Assembly: GCF_002162835.1 (NCBI RefSeq)
Contig: NZ_MAAX01000196.1
Location: forward strand, 1 to 37,864
DNA from: Nonlabens dokdonensis
GTDB taxonomy: Bacteria > Bacteroidota > Bacteroidia > Flavobacteriales > Flavobacteriaceae
DNA: 37,864 nt
Reading direction: 5' to 3'
In this document: positions 16,892 through 25,630 of the stretch, piece after piece
Layout: every line of letters starts with the position of its first letter
Numbering within the stretch: the stretch's first letter is position 1
Position numbers and translations under genes: made by a program
Notes under the pieces: generated by a model
What the model saw: only the letters and a program-made list of their open reading frames with translations
Told to the model about the DNA's origin: nothing
Database searches by the model: none

Positions 16892-19756
16892 TTATTTCAA
16901 GGTTTTCTTTACCTCTACTTCTCTAAATGATTCTAGAATATCACCTTCTTGTAAATCATTGAAGTTTTTCACTTGCATACCACATTCATAACCCTTAGAT
17001 ACTTCTTTAACGTCGTCTTTGAAACGTTTTAAAGCAACTAGTTCTCCAGTATGGATTACAATACCATCACGTATCAATCTGATTCCGCCATTTCTGTAAA
17101 CCTTACCGTCTGTTACCATACAACCTGCAATGGTTCCTACTTTAGAGATCTTGAATGTTTGTCTTACTTCAGCGTTACCGGTAATCTCTTCCTTAAACTC
17201 TGGAGATAACATTCCTTCCATTGCATCTTTAAGATCGTTGATCGCATCATAAATAATTGAATATGTTCTGATATCGACTTCTTCTCTATCTGCTACGGTT
17301 CTTGCATTTCCTTGAGGACGTACATTAAATCCGATAATGATCGCATCTGACGCAGTCGCAAGTAGAACATCACTTTCAGTAATAGCACCTACACCTTTGT
17401 GTATAATGTTAACCTGAATTTCTTCAGTAGATAATTTCTGGAAAGAATCTGTTAATGCTTCAACAGAACCATCCACATCTCCTTTAAGAATCAAGTTCAA
17501 CTCTTGGAAGTTACCTAAAGCAATACGTCGCCCAATATCTTCTAATGAAAGTGTTTTTTGAGTTCTTACAGATTGCTCACGTTGTAATTGAGTACGTCTT
17601 GCTGCAATTGATTTTGCCTCACGCTCGTCTTCAAATACATTGAACTTGTCACCAGCTTGTGGTGCTCCATCCAGACCTAAAATAGATACTGGGGTCGCTG
17701 GACCTGCCTCTTGAACGTCTTTTCCACGCTCATCTTGCATCGCTTTAATTTTACCATGTCTAGGACCGGCAAGCACGTAATCACCTACTCTTAATGTACC
17801 TGCCTGAACAAGTATTGTTGATACATATCCACGACCTTTATCAAGGAATGCTTCTACAACAGTACCAGTAGCTGGTTTATTAGGGTTAGCTTTAAGATCA
17901 AGTAATTCTGCTTCAAGAAGTACTTTTTCTAATAATTCTTTTACACCAGTTCCTACTTTTGCAGAAATGTCATGAGACTGTATTTTACCACCCCAATCTT
18001 CTACTAAAAGATTCATTTGCGCTAAACCTTCTTTTACTTTTTCAGGATTAGCATCTGGTTTATCTATTTTATTGATTGCAAAAACAATAGGTACTCCTGC
18101 TGCTTGAGCGTGGGATATGGCTTCTTTGGTCTGAGGCATTATATCATCATCTGCCGCAGCTACAATAATAGCGATATCTGTCACCTGAGCTCCACGTGCA
18201 CGCATGGCAGTAAAAGCTTCGTGACCAGGTGTATCTAAGAATGCGATCTTCTGACCGTTATCCAATTGCACCCCATAAGCACCAATGTGCTGAGTAATTC
18301 CACCACTTTCTCCTGCGATAACATTCTCTTTTCTAATATAATCTAAAAGGGATGTTTTACCGTGATCTACGTGACCCATTACTGTCACAATAGGAGCGCG
18401 AGTAACTAAATCTTCTTCTTTATCTTCAACCTCTGCAATGCTTTCTTCAATATCTGCATTTACAAATTCTACTTCGTAACCAAATTCATCTGCAACTATA
18501 GACATTGTCTCTGCATCCAGTCTTTGGTTCATCGTTACCATCATCCCTAAGGACATACAAGCACCGATCACCTTGTTCACAGGAACATCCATCATGGTAG
18601 ACAAGTCACTTACTGTTACAAATTCAGTAACCTGTAATGATTTATCTTCCGCTTCTGCTTGCTCTGCAGCATCTACTTTTTCACGGTGTCTATCACGTTT
18701 TTGACGTCTGTTCTTTGCTCCTTTGTTAGAAGATTTTCCTTGCAGTTTTTCAAGAGTTTCTCTAACCTGCTTTTGAATTTCTTCATCTGTAGGTTCTTCC
18801 TTAACAATATTCTTACGTCCAGTGTTTGGTCCACCGCGTCTATTTTTATTGTTACCGCTATTTCTATTATTGCCACCTGGTCCAGATGCACCTGGTTTAG
18901 AAATACGTTTTCTTTTTCCTCTATTAGAGTCGGCTGTCTTTTTCTTAGGCTTAGCAAACTGAGAAAGATCTATTTTCTTTCCTGTTACTTTAAGTCCACC
19001 TAACTTTTTGTATTCGGTCTTAATCACTTCAGATTCTTGACCATCTGCACCAGTGGCAGTTTCTTTAGTTTCCTTTTCCTTCTCTTCAGCAGGTTGGGCT
19101 TTTGCTACTGGCTTTTCTTCAACCTTTGCAGATTCCTTAGTAACCTCAGTCTTTTTTTCCGGAGCCTTTGGAGCTTCTTTCTTTGCCTCAGGCTTAGGTT
19201 TTGGTTTAGACTTTTTCTTAGGAGTAAGATCTATTTTACCTTTAACGGTTGTACCTATAACCTTAGGTCTATTAGAAACTTGTTCCACTTCCTTAGACGC
19301 TTCCTCTGTCTTATTTGAAGGGGTTTTAGTTTCAGGCTCTTTCTCTACCTCTTTCTTAGTAGGTTCCTGAACCTTTTCAGTGGGCTTTGAAGCTTCGTCT
19401 GATTTTGCACCAGCATTGAGATCTACTTTACCGACTTGTTTAGGTCCTTCAAGAGAAGCCTTAGCCTTGATAACCTCTTGCCTTTTTTGTTTTTCCTCTA
19501 GTTCTTTTTCTCGCTGCAATCGCAATTCTTCTTGTTCTTTGCGACGTTCAGCACCTACTTCCTTTGAGGCAACTTTTTTGCTTTTATCAGTTTGAAACTC
19601 ATCAGCAAGTGCTTGATAGACGCTTCCGTCTATTTTTGTGGTAGGTCGAGCCTCTATCTCAATTCCTTTAGAATTAAGATACTCCACAGCACGGTCAAGA
19701 GAAATATTGAATTCTCTTAAAACTTTGTTGAGTCTCATGTTTTTTACTTCAGCCAT
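16892..19756 (-). CDS. infB: Translation initiation factor IF-2
   Basis: This 954-residue GTPase delivers fMet-tRNA to the 30S subunit. The N-terminal IF2_N motif ([22 protein letters not shown]) is followed by a long Lys/Glu/Pro-rich linker to about residue 380. The G domain has GHVDHGKTS (about 462), DTPGHEAF and NKIDKPDAN. Domains II to IV follow and end at [10 protein letters not shown]. Last gene of the rimP-nusA-infB operon, 32 bp after nusA. Confidence 0.98.
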   Translation of the reverse strand: MAEVKNMRLNKVLREFNISLDRAVEYLNSKGIEIEARPTTKIDGSVYQALADEFQTDKSKKVASKEVGAERRKEQEELRLQREKELEEKQKRQEVIKAKASLEGPKQVGKVDLNAGAKSDEASKPTEKVQEPTKKEVEKEPETKTPSNKTEEASKEVEQVSNRPKVIGTTVKGKIDLTPKKKSKPKPKPEAKKEAPKAPEKKTEVTKESAKVEEKPVAKAQPAEEKEKETKETATGADGQESEVIKTEYKKLGGLKVTGKKIDLSQFAKPKKKTADSNRGKRKRISKPGASGPGGNNRNSGNNKNRRGGPNTGRKNIVKEEPTDEEIQKQVRETLEKLQGKSSNKGAKNRRQKRDRHREKVDAAEQAEAEDKSLQVTEFVTVSDLSTMMDVPVNKVIGACMSLGMMVTMNQRLDAETMSIVADEFGYEVEFVNADIEESIAEVEDKEEDLVTRAPIVTVMGHVDHGKTSLLDYIRKENVIAGESGGITQHIGAYGVQLDNGQKIAFLDTPGHEAFTAMRARGAQVTDIAIIVAAADDDIMPQTKEAISHAQAAGVPIVFAINKIDKPDANPEKVKEGLAQMNLLVEDWGGKIQSHDISAKVGTGVKELLEKVLLEAELLDLKANPNKPATGTVVEAFLDKGRGYVSTILVQAGTLRVGDYVLAGPRHGKIKAMQDERGKDVQEAGPATPVSILGLDGAPQAGDKFNVFEDEREAKSIAARRTQLQREQSVRTQKTLSLEDIGRRIALGNFQELNLILKGDVDGSVEALTDSFQKLSTEEIQVNIIHKGVGAITESDVLLATASDAIIIGFNVRPQGNARTVADREEVDIRTYSIIYDAINDLKDAMEGMLSPEFKEEITGNAEVRQTFKISKVGTIAGCMVTDGKVYRNGGIRLIRDGIVIHTGELVALKRFKDDVKEVSKGYECGMQVKNFNDLQEGDILESFREVEVKKTLK

Positions 19757-19788
19757 AAAATGGTTACGAATTGACTTTAATTTCTAAT

Positions 19789-21021
19789 CTAATCTTCAAA
19801 TTCTGCTCTTAGGATTCTTACAATATCTAACACTGTTTCCTCCTCAAGATCTGTACGTTTAATTAAGTCAGCAACGTCTTGCTCTAGAACACTTTTGGCA
19901 GTGTCCAGTCCTATTTTACTCAATTCTTCAATAACCCATCCATCGATCACATCAGTAAATTCAGTTAATTCTACATCTTCTTCTCCACCTTCTCTAATAA
20001 CATCAATATCATAACCGGTAAGCTTACCTGCAAGTCTAATGTTGTGACCTCTTCTACCTATCGCTTTAGAAACTTCTTCTGGATTGAGTCGTACCTCAGC
20101 CTTTTTAGTTTCTTCATTTAAAGTGATCGCCACAATTTTTGCTGGACTAAGCGCTCTAGCAATGTAAAGCTGAGTATTTGTTGTAAAGTTAATTACATCT
20201 ATATTCTCATTTCCTAATTCACGCACTATTCCATGAATACGAGAACCTTTAACACCTACACAAGCACCTACAGGATCAATTCTATCGTCGTAACTATCTA
20301 CAGCTACTTTAGCCTTTTCACCTGGCTCTCTAACAACTGCTTTTACCTGAATAACCCCATCAAAAACTTCTGGAATCTCTTGTTCAAAAAGCTTTTCTAA
20401 AAACTTAGGTGATGTTCTAGAAAGTATGATGTTAGGTTTATTACCTCTCAACTCTACACTTTCAATTACACCTCTAACATTCTCCCCTTTTCTAAAAAAG
20501 TCAGATGGAATTTGTCTATCCTTAGGCATGATGATTTCATTACCGTCATCATCTAATAGAATAATTGCTCTATGTCTAATATGATGAACTTCTGCGCTAT
20601 ACAACTCGCCTTCAAGCTCTTTAAACTGCTTGAAAATGTTTGTATTATCATGCTCGTGAATCTTTGCAATTAGATTTTGTCTTAATGCCAAAATAGCACG
20701 ACGTCCTAACTGTATAAGCTTCACCTCTTCGGCAACATCTTCACCTACCTCGTAATCAGGCTCTATTTTTTGAGCTTCAGAAAGCGATATTTCAGAGTTA
20801 TCATCTTCAACTTCATCATCTGCAACAACAACCCTATTACGCCATATCTCTAAATCTCCCTTATCTGGATTAATAATGATATCAAAGTTATCGTCTTCAC
20901 CATACTTTCTCTTTAAAGCGGCTCTGAAAACATCCTCTAAGATCGCCATCAAAGTGACACGATCTATCATTTTATCATCTTTAAACTCAGAAAAAGACTC
21001 GATCAACGCGAGATTCTCCAT
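19789..21021 (-). CDS. nusA: Transcription termination/antitermination factor NusA
   Basis: This 410-residue protein binds RNA polymerase and modulates pausing, termination and antitermination. The N-terminal domain covers about residues 1-125 (FDIIINPDKGDLEIWR), followed by an S1 domain and two KH domains (VGACVGVKGSRIHGIVREL near 250 and AIGRRGHNIRLAGKLTGYDI near 318). The acidic repeats of enterobacterial NusA are absent, as is normal outside proteobacteria. It starts 8 bp after rimP. Confidence 0.97.
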   Translation of the reverse strand: MENLALIESFSEFKDDKMIDRVTLMAILEDVFRAALKRKYGEDDNFDIIINPDKGDLEIWRNRVVVADDEVEDDNSEISLSEAQKIEPDYEVGEDVAEEVKLIQLGRRAILALRQNLIAKIHEHDNTNIFKQFKELEGELYSAEVHHIRHRAIILLDDDGNEIIMPKDRQIPSDFFRKGENVRGVIESVELRGNKPNIILSRTSPKFLEKLFEQEIPEVFDGVIQVKAVVREPGEKAKVAVDSYDDRIDPVGACVGVKGSRIHGIVRELGNENIDVINFTTNTQLYIARALSPAKIVAITLNEETKKAEVRLNPEEVSKAIGRRGHNIRLAGKLTGYDIDVIREGGEEDVELTEFTDVIDGWVIEELSKIGLDTAKSVLEQDVADLIKRTDLEEETVLDIVRILRAEFED

Positions 21022-21029
21022 ACTACTTT

Positions 21030-21497
21030 TTAATTAAATTTTATAACAACTTTTGCTTGCTTAATATCCTTGTATTTAAACGACCACTCTTTTTGAACTG
21101 TCACTTTCCCTTTACCTATAGGTTTTGGTTCACGTGCTTTCCAAGTAATAGTACCGCCTTTATCATCAGCTGTTTTTAATAAACCTGTTTCTTTCCTCTT
21201 TTCTCTATCAATCACTTCGATATCTCTACCGATGTTTTTAATAAATTGACGAGAAGAACTCAAAGGAGCTGCAGCACCAGCACTCAGGACCTCGATAGAA
21301 AAATCATATTCCTCACGATCTAGATTGTGCTCAACAGCACGAGAAATCAACATACAATCAGACAGCTTCACACCATCATCTCCATCGATAACCACTTTTA
21401 TTTCATTACCGGGACTCATTTTAAAGTCTATAAGAAATAAATCTGGGCGCTCTTTAAAAGCTTCATTTAATAATTCCTCTACTCTCTCTTTCAACAT
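21030..21497 (-). CDS. rimP: Ribosome maturation factor RimP
   Basis: This 155-residue protein is needed for 30S maturation. The N-terminal alpha/beta domain shows GNEIKVVIDGDDGVKLSDCMLISRAVE and DFSIEVLSAGAAAPL, and the C-terminal SH3-like domain follows. First gene of the rimP-nusA-infB operon. Its start codon lies directly after a terminator-like hairpin with a U tract, so its expression may be attenuated. Confidence 0.96.
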   Translation of the reverse strand: MLKERVEELLNEAFKERPDLFLIDFKMSPGNEIKVVIDGDDGVKLSDCMLISRAVEHNLDREEYDFSIEVLSAGAAAPLSSSRQFIKNIGRDIEVIDREKRKETGLLKTADDKGGTITWKAREPKPIGKGKVTVQKEWSFKYKDIKQAKVVIKFN

Positions 21498-21503
21498 AGT
21501 TAT

Positions 21504-21528
21504 AAAAAGAGGGGACTTTTGTCCCCTC
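21504..21528 (-). terminator. Leader hairpin with U tract before rimP
   Basis: On the minus strand GAGGGGAC-AAAA-GTCCCCTC forms an 8-bp GC-rich stem with a 4-nt loop, directly followed by TTTTT and then, after 7 more bases, the rimP ATG. This has the form of an intrinsic terminator but lies in the leader of the operon, about 15 nt after the predicted start of transcription. It may be an attenuator or a 5' stabilising structure. Confidence 0.8.
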
Positions 21529-21548
21529 GCACTCGATTAAATACTTTG

Positions 21549-21579
21549 CAAATATAGTATTTTTTTAAGCATTTCCAAA
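21549..21579 (-). promoter_or_regulatory. Promoter of the rimP-nusA-infB operon
   Basis: The minus strand shows TTTG (21579-21576), exactly 19 bp, then TATATTTG (21556-21549), a perfect match to the Bacteroidota consensus TTTG-N19-TAnnTTTG. Transcription should begin near 21542, giving a leader of about 45 nt. Confidence 0.85.
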
Positions 21580-21643
21580 GGCTTAAAAAACAGAGTGCTA
21601 AAGTTTGTTTTTTTCGTATATTTAAAACATAAAACCAATCGTT

Positions 21644-22465
21644 ATGAAAAAAATAATCATCCCTACAGACTTCTCTATTCAAGCAGAAAATGCTCTCAGA
21701 GTTGCAGCAGATATAGCTAGAGAAAATAACGGAGAACTTTTTTTATTACACCAGTTAGACCTTCCATTACACCTGGCAAATAACGCTAGCTCTAATTTAC
21801 CAGAAGCTGTCTTTTTCATGAAACTCGCCAAAGAAAAGTTTGACAATCTAATGAAAGCAGATTTTCTTGAAGGCGTTACCATTCATGGAGATGTAGAAAC
21901 CGGAGCAGCTTTCAGCGGTATTATGGATACAGTCAAAAGACACGATGCAGACTTAATCGTAATGGGTAGCCATGGAGCAGATGGCATGAGAAATTTATTC
22001 ATAGGCTCCAATGCAGAGAAAGTAGTTCGCAATTCTGAGATACCTGTATTAGTAGTAAAAGATAGAAAAAATCGACTAGATGTCAATGACTTTGTATTTG
22101 CTACAGATTTAGACCCTAATTCCACAAGTGCGTTAAAAGAAGCAGACAAGTTTGCTAAAAATACAAATTGCAACCTTCACCTTCTTTATGTCAACACTCC
22201 GTCTAACTTTTTAAGCACAAGAGCTGCAGAAGCTAAAGTGAAGGATTACTTAAAAGATGTAAATGTAGAACCATCGGAATACGTAATTTACAACGACTCT
22301 TCAGTAGAAGAAGGTGTATTCAATTTCACAAAAGATGTAAAAGGAGATATTATAGGGATGGCCACTCACGGTCGCCGTGGATTATCTCATTTCTTTAACG
22401 GAAGCGTCAGTGAAGATGTAGTAAACCACTCCAGTTTACCAGTAATTACCTTCAGAATTAAATAG
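21644..22465 (+). CDS. Universal stress protein, two tandem Usp domains
   Basis: This 273-residue cytoplasmic protein has two UspA domains (about residues 1-145 and 150-273). The first opens with MKKIIIPTDFS and carries the ATP-binding loop GSHGADGMRNLFIGSNAEKV; the second has the related ATHGRRGLSHFFNGSVSEDV. Such proteins bind ATP and respond to stress or growth arrest. It is divergent from rimP, with about 145 bp between start codons. A 16-bp palindrome begins 6 bp after the stop codon. Confidence 0.94.
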   Translation: MKKIIIPTDFSIQAENALRVAADIARENNGELFLLHQLDLPLHLANNASSNLPEAVFFMKLAKEKFDNLMKADFLEGVTIHGDVETGAAFSGIMDTVKRHDADLIVMGSHGADGMRNLFIGSNAEKVVRNSEIPVLVVKDRKNRLDVNDFVFATDLDPNSTSALKEADKFAKNTNCNLHLLYVNTPSNFLSTRAAEAKVKDYLKDVNVEPSEYVIYNDSSVEEGVFNFTKDVKGDIIGMATHGRRGLSHFFNGSVSEDVVNHSSLPVITFRIK

Positions 22466-22470
22466 TTTTT

Positions 22471-22486
22471 CGCTTTCGCGAAAGCG
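22471..22486. repeat. 16-bp palindrome, copy 7 (intergenic)
   Basis: A perfect copy 6 bp downstream of the universal stress protein stop codon, preceded by TTTTT. It may serve as a 3'-end hairpin for that mRNA. Confidence 0.95.
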
Positions 22487-22499
22487 AAATAAAATCCAT

Positions 22500-22534
22500 A
22501 AAAAAGCCCTGAATCTGTTAAGAATCAGGGCTTT
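22500..22534 (-). terminator. Intrinsic terminator, minus strand, probably of an ancestral tRNA-Gln gene
   Basis: AAAGCCCTGA (22503-22512) pairs with TCAGGGCTTT (22525-22534), extended by further A/T pairs, and the minus strand continues with TTTTTT (22505-22500). The T tract shows it terminates minus-strand transcription. On that strand the only preceding feature is a tRNA 3'-end remnant, so it most likely belonged to that tRNA. Confidence 0.75.
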
Positions 22535-22535
22535 A

Positions 22536-22552
22536 TGTTGTCCCACAAGGAC
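22536..22552 (-). other. attachment site (attL) in a tRNA-Gln 3' end
   Basis: The minus strand reads GTCCTTGTGGGACAACA. This equals the 3' half of the T stem (CCTTG), the 3' acceptor strand (TGGGACA) and the discriminator A of the tRNA-Gln(UUG) I know from Bacteroidota, but upstream of it the tRNA sequence is lost. Such a 3'-end remnant next to a tyrosine recombinase gene is the usual mark of integration into a tRNA gene. The intact tRNA should lie at the far end of the element. Recognition of the tRNA is from memory. Confidence 0.65.
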
Positions 22553-22694
22553 AATTCTTATCTTAAACGATTGTCTTTCTAACTCATTAAAAAACAGTTA
22601 TAACTACCTTGTTTTAAATAACTTGTATAGGTATGAGCTAACTAATCTATTAAATTAATTAAAGTGAAATTAAGGTAATACAAGCCAATGTTCT

Positions 22695-22702
22695 TACATT
22701 TG
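22695..22702 (+). promoter_or_regulatory. Predicted -7 box of the integrase gene
   Basis: TACATTTG matches TAnnTTTG 17 bp before the integrase ATG. No clear -33 element is seen at 19-bp spacing. Confidence 0.5.
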
Positions 22703-22719
22703 TTCATACATTTTTAGTT

Positions 22720-24003
22720 ATGAAAGGCGTATTAAATTTTAAAGTTAGGGAGCTAGCTAGCGGTAAAGGTTCCATTTGTGTAACCTACAGTTTTGGTAGA
22801 GGAACAGAGGTTGTACTTTCAACTGGAAAACAAGTAAAATCAATTTCCAGCTGGAATGATAGAAAACAACGTGTTAAAAACGTTACTACCGAACCACACA
22901 CGCACTTGACCAACCAATTTTTGCATCAACTTTATTCGGATTTAGAAAATAATCTAACATTACTTGCAAATAAAAATCCAAAGTTTAGCAAAGAAAATGT
23001 AAAGGCCGTAATTAGAAAAACTTTAGGAAAACCTAAAAAAGAAGATATTGTAACTGCTACGTCAAATGAAATCACACCTAGCTTAAGAGAAACTTACGAG
23101 TGGTATATTAAATATTTTGAAAAAAACCCAACCACTACTACAAAGAAACCTTTATCACCAACAACGATAAAAACTTTTAAAAGCACAAAGAGAAAACTGT
23201 TTGAATATTTCGAAAAAACCAGAGAGCACAACTTTGAAGATATAGACATGAACTTTTATGAAGTTTTTGTAGAGTGGTTAAGAACTCAAAATTATTCAGA
23301 TAATTACATTGGAAACCATATCAAAAATCTTAAAACAGTGCTTAACTATGCGTTATCGAGAGGATACCACAATAATTTAGTATTTAAAAAGCCAGAGTTT
23401 GCAAAACCAAAGGAACAAGTTGATTCCATTTATCTGAATGAAGAAGAGCTTGAATCTCTCTACAAATTGAAATTAGAAAAACCTCAATCAATTAGCAGGG
23501 ATTTATTTTTAATAGGCGCCTATACAGGGTTAAGAGTTTCGGATTTCAACAATCTAAAAAAAGAGAATATCATCACAATTAATGACTCAAAGTTTATTCA
23601 AGTTGTTGCAAAAAAAACAAATCAACGCTTGACGATACCTTGTAATTCCAAAGTGATTAAAATCTTAGATAAATATGGAGGCAATCCTCCTCCTAAAAGA
23701 GCAGATCAACTGATAAATAAAGACCTTAAAAAAATTGGAGCCAAAGCAGAATTGAAAGAGGTGATTAAAATTAAAAAAACTGTTGGTGGCAAAAGTAAAG
23801 AAGTCCCTTATTTCAAATATGATCTTTTGAAGACCCACACAGCTAGAAAAAGTTTTTGCACCAATGCCTATAAAGCTGGTATGCAAACTTTCGACATTAT
23901 GAGTATAAGCGGTCACACAACAGAAAAACAGTTTTATGAATACATACGTGCTACCAATCAAGAAAAGGCTACTCGATTAGCTGGGCATGCTTTTTTTAAA
24001 TAG
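22720..24003 (+). CDS. int: Tyrosine recombinase / integrase
   Basis: This 427-residue site-specific recombinase has an N-terminal arm-binding region (about 1-90), a SAM-like core-binding domain (about 95-210) and a C-terminal catalytic domain. The catalytic residues are visible: Arg272 in GAYTGLRVSDF, His373 and Arg376 in HTARKSF, His399 in SGHTTEKQF and the nucleophile Tyr408 in YEYIR. The overall form is that of Bacteroidota ICE and genomic-island integrases. It lies 167 bp from the tRNA-Gln remnant and reads into the element, as expected for the enzyme that inserts and excises it. Confidence 0.95.
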   Translation: MKGVLNFKVRELASGKGSICVTYSFGRGTEVVLSTGKQVKSISSWNDRKQRVKNVTTEPHTHLTNQFLHQLYSDLENNLTLLANKNPKFSKENVKAVIRKTLGKPKKEDIVTATSNEITPSLRETYEWYIKYFEKNPTTTTKKPLSPTTIKTFKSTKRKLFEYFEKTREHNFEDIDMNFYEVFVEWLRTQNYSDNYIGNHIKNLKTVLNYALSRGYHNNLVFKKPEFAKPKEQVDSIYLNEEELESLYKLKLEKPQSISRDLFLIGAYTGLRVSDFNNLKKENIITINDSKFIQVVAKKTNQRLTIPCNSKVIKILDKYGGNPPPKRADQLINKDLKKIGAKAELKEVIKIKKTVGGKSKEVPYFKYDLLKTHTARKSFCTNAYKAGMQTFDIMSISGHTTEKQFYEYIRATNQEKATRLAGHAFFK

Positions 24004-24057
24004 GTAACAATCTTTTGATAATTAATGAACTAATATTTTTTTTTAAAATAGATAAGG

Positions 24058-25008
24058 ATGATTAATGACTTTAATGAAATAAAAGAGTTCAATACTTTCG
24101 CTTGCATTTTAAAAAACTGCGATTTTGATAACTTGGGATTTAACGAAAAAATTAAAACTTGTATTGCAAATAATATTTTTCAACTAACTGAAAAAGACGT
24201 CAAAATTGATGATTTAATTGGAATTACCTTTATTAATTGCCGTTACTTCAATGAAAAAGAAGATGAATTTAGTTTCTCTAGCAGCTTTGAAAGTAAATGC
24301 GGTATGTATAATTGTAATCCAAACCACAATTTCCTAATTGATATGAAAGAGTCATTTCTGGAATCCTTTTCACATGAATTTTCAGGTAGGAATGAAAAAC
24401 TGCTGATTGAGCTAGAGTTGGAAACTAGAAAAGGAAGAAAGAAATTGATCAAAAAAGAAATAAAGAAAACTATTCATTCAAAGTTCAAAAATCTTTTATG
24501 GGAATACAGCTATCATCAAAAGCAATTTTATTTATATGAACCAGAAGGAACAGCCTTTCTAATACGTGATAGTTACCATTTTATTGTAGAAGTCCTAACA
24601 TCTAATTCTTATTATCCTACAATAGTGCAAAAAGATAAAGTTATGGAGTATGCCGAAGAGGTATATAAGTTTAAAAAACTTCAATGGCTCATGTATCATC
24701 TAGAAACTATAAATGATTCACATTCTGATGAAATACAACCAAACATAAATATAGATCAAAAGGAAGATCATTTTACTCTTCTTCAAACTGCGTTAATTTT
24801 TAGAGAATTAGGTTTTTATGAGATAATTCAGGACAAGGGAATTAAAGCTCCGCTTAACTTCATAGCAAAACTTATAGGAAAGAATGCTTCAAGATATAGA
24901 GCTGCCAATGCTAAATTACCAAAAGTGGATAAAACAAACAGTGACTTATCAGATTCAGAAAAGCTCTCAGTTCAAGAGGTTTATGACATAATAAAAAAGA
25001 ACTCTTAA
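24058..25008 (+). CDS. Hypothetical protein of the element (316 aa)
   Basis: I do not recognise this protein with confidence. It has no signal peptide or membrane segment and is rich in Lys, Glu, Phe and Tyr. The central part (LLWEYSYHQKQFYLYEPEGT, near residue 140-160) and a C-terminal segment that may be an HTH-like module (about 240-290, TALIFRELGFYEII ... LIGKNASRYRAANA) are the most notable features. Its position after the integrase recalls RteC-like excision regulators of Bacteroidota elements, but this is a weak similarity judged by eye. It lies 54 bp after the integrase. Confidence 0.7.
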   Translation: MINDFNEIKEFNTFACILKNCDFDNLGFNEKIKTCIANNIFQLTEKDVKIDDLIGITFINCRYFNEKEDEFSFSSSFESKCGMYNCNPNHNFLIDMKESFLESFSHEFSGRNEKLLIELELETRKGRKKLIKKEIKKTIHSKFKNLLWEYSYHQKQFYLYEPEGTAFLIRDSYHFIVEVLTSNSYYPTIVQKDKVMEYAEEVYKFKKLQWLMYHLETINDSHSDEIQPNINIDQKEDHFTLLQTALIFRELGFYEIIQDKGIKAPLNFIAKLIGKNASRYRAANAKLPKVDKTNSDLSDSEKLSVQEVYDIIKKNS

Positions 25009-25010
25009 GA

Positions 25011-25036
25011 TTGTTGCATTGCATGTTGCGCAACAA
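25011..25036. promoter_or_regulatory. Inverted repeats upstream of the HTH gene (possible operator)
   Basis: TTGTTGC (25011-25017) and GCAACAA (25030-25036) are complementary, and TGTTGCGCAACA (25024-25035) is itself a perfect 12-bp palindrome. It begins 2 bp after the preceding stop codon and lies 54 bp before the HTH gene. An autoregulatory operator or excisionase-type site is possible. Confidence 0.4.
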
Positions 25037-25089
25037 CAGATCAAATAGATGCAAGTTGATATAAAATTGTGCAAACAAAACACAATATT

Positions 25090-25368
25090 ATGTCTAAAGA
25101 ATTTACAGTCCATGTATCCGATCCTCAAGCCAATAAAAAGCTGGATCAACTCTGCAAACAAGTGAAATCTATTGAGAAACGTTTGCCCAAACCAGAAACT
25201 AAGTATGTCGCTCGCAAACAGCTTTCTGAAATTTTAGATGTCTCAGTCGTCACACTTATAGATTGGGATAAAAAAGGAATTCTAAAACCTCTAAGAATCG
25301 GTAATAGAGTAAGATATCGTATGTCAGATATCGAATTGATATTAGAAGAAAGCACAAATAAGAAATAA
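25090..25368 (+). CDS. Small HTH protein (MerR/excisionase-like, HTH_17 type)
   Basis: This 92-residue protein starts at the ATG of MSKEFTVHVSD; an upstream GTG would add seven residues and is less likely. The C-terminal half is a winged helix-turn-helix of the HTH_17 type: YVARKQLSEILDVSVVTLID followed by WDKKGILKPLRIGNRVRYRM and SDIELIL. The N-terminal 40 residues form a short helical segment. Proteins like this are common in Bacteroidota mobile elements, acting as excisionases or as regulators of replication genes. It precedes the DUF3987 gene by 262 bp of repeat-rich DNA. Confidence 0.85.
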   Translation: MSKEFTVHVSDPQANKKLDQLCKQVKSIEKRLPKPETKYVARKQLSEILDVSVVTLIDWDKKGILKPLRIGNRVRYRMSDIELILEESTNKK

Positions 25369-25376
25369 GACTAAAT

Positions 25377-25518
25377 TGATAAGTAAGACCAAGATATCTA
25401 TACTTATCAGTGTCACATTCCTTACGTATCAAAACTTATTCTACAACTCAAATAATATTCAGTCAATGGTTCCAGCCACTGACTGAATACAGTCAACCAC
25501 TGGTTGTAACCAGTGGTT
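25377..25518. repeat. Three successive inverted repeats before the DUF3987 gene
   Basis: Hairpin A: TGATAAGTA (25377-25385) with TACTTATCA (25401-25409). Hairpin B: TTCAGTCA with TGACTGAA plus an inner TGG/CCA pair (25458-25487). Hairpin C: AACCACTGGTT-GT-AACCAGTGGTT (25495-25518). The 16-mer TCAACCACTGGTTGTA at 25493-25508 recurs identically at 28254-28269. The gap 25369-25630 has no other gene. An origin of replication, or an autoregulatory site for the flanking genes, is plausible. Confidence 0.75.
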
Positions 25519-25630
25519 TAGCACCTTAAATAATTCACTACAATCACTAACAGCACTGAAACAAAGATAGTGCAAACTCTTTAACTAGAGGTTGCATCAA
25601 CTGGTTTGATGTGCTATAAAATTTAAAAAC

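Noticed and set aside
18659-19595. Several plus-strand open frames opposite infB
   Set aside because: They are reverse-strand shadows of the Lys/Glu-rich IF-2 linker and have Ser/Phe/Leu-rich, low-complexity translations.
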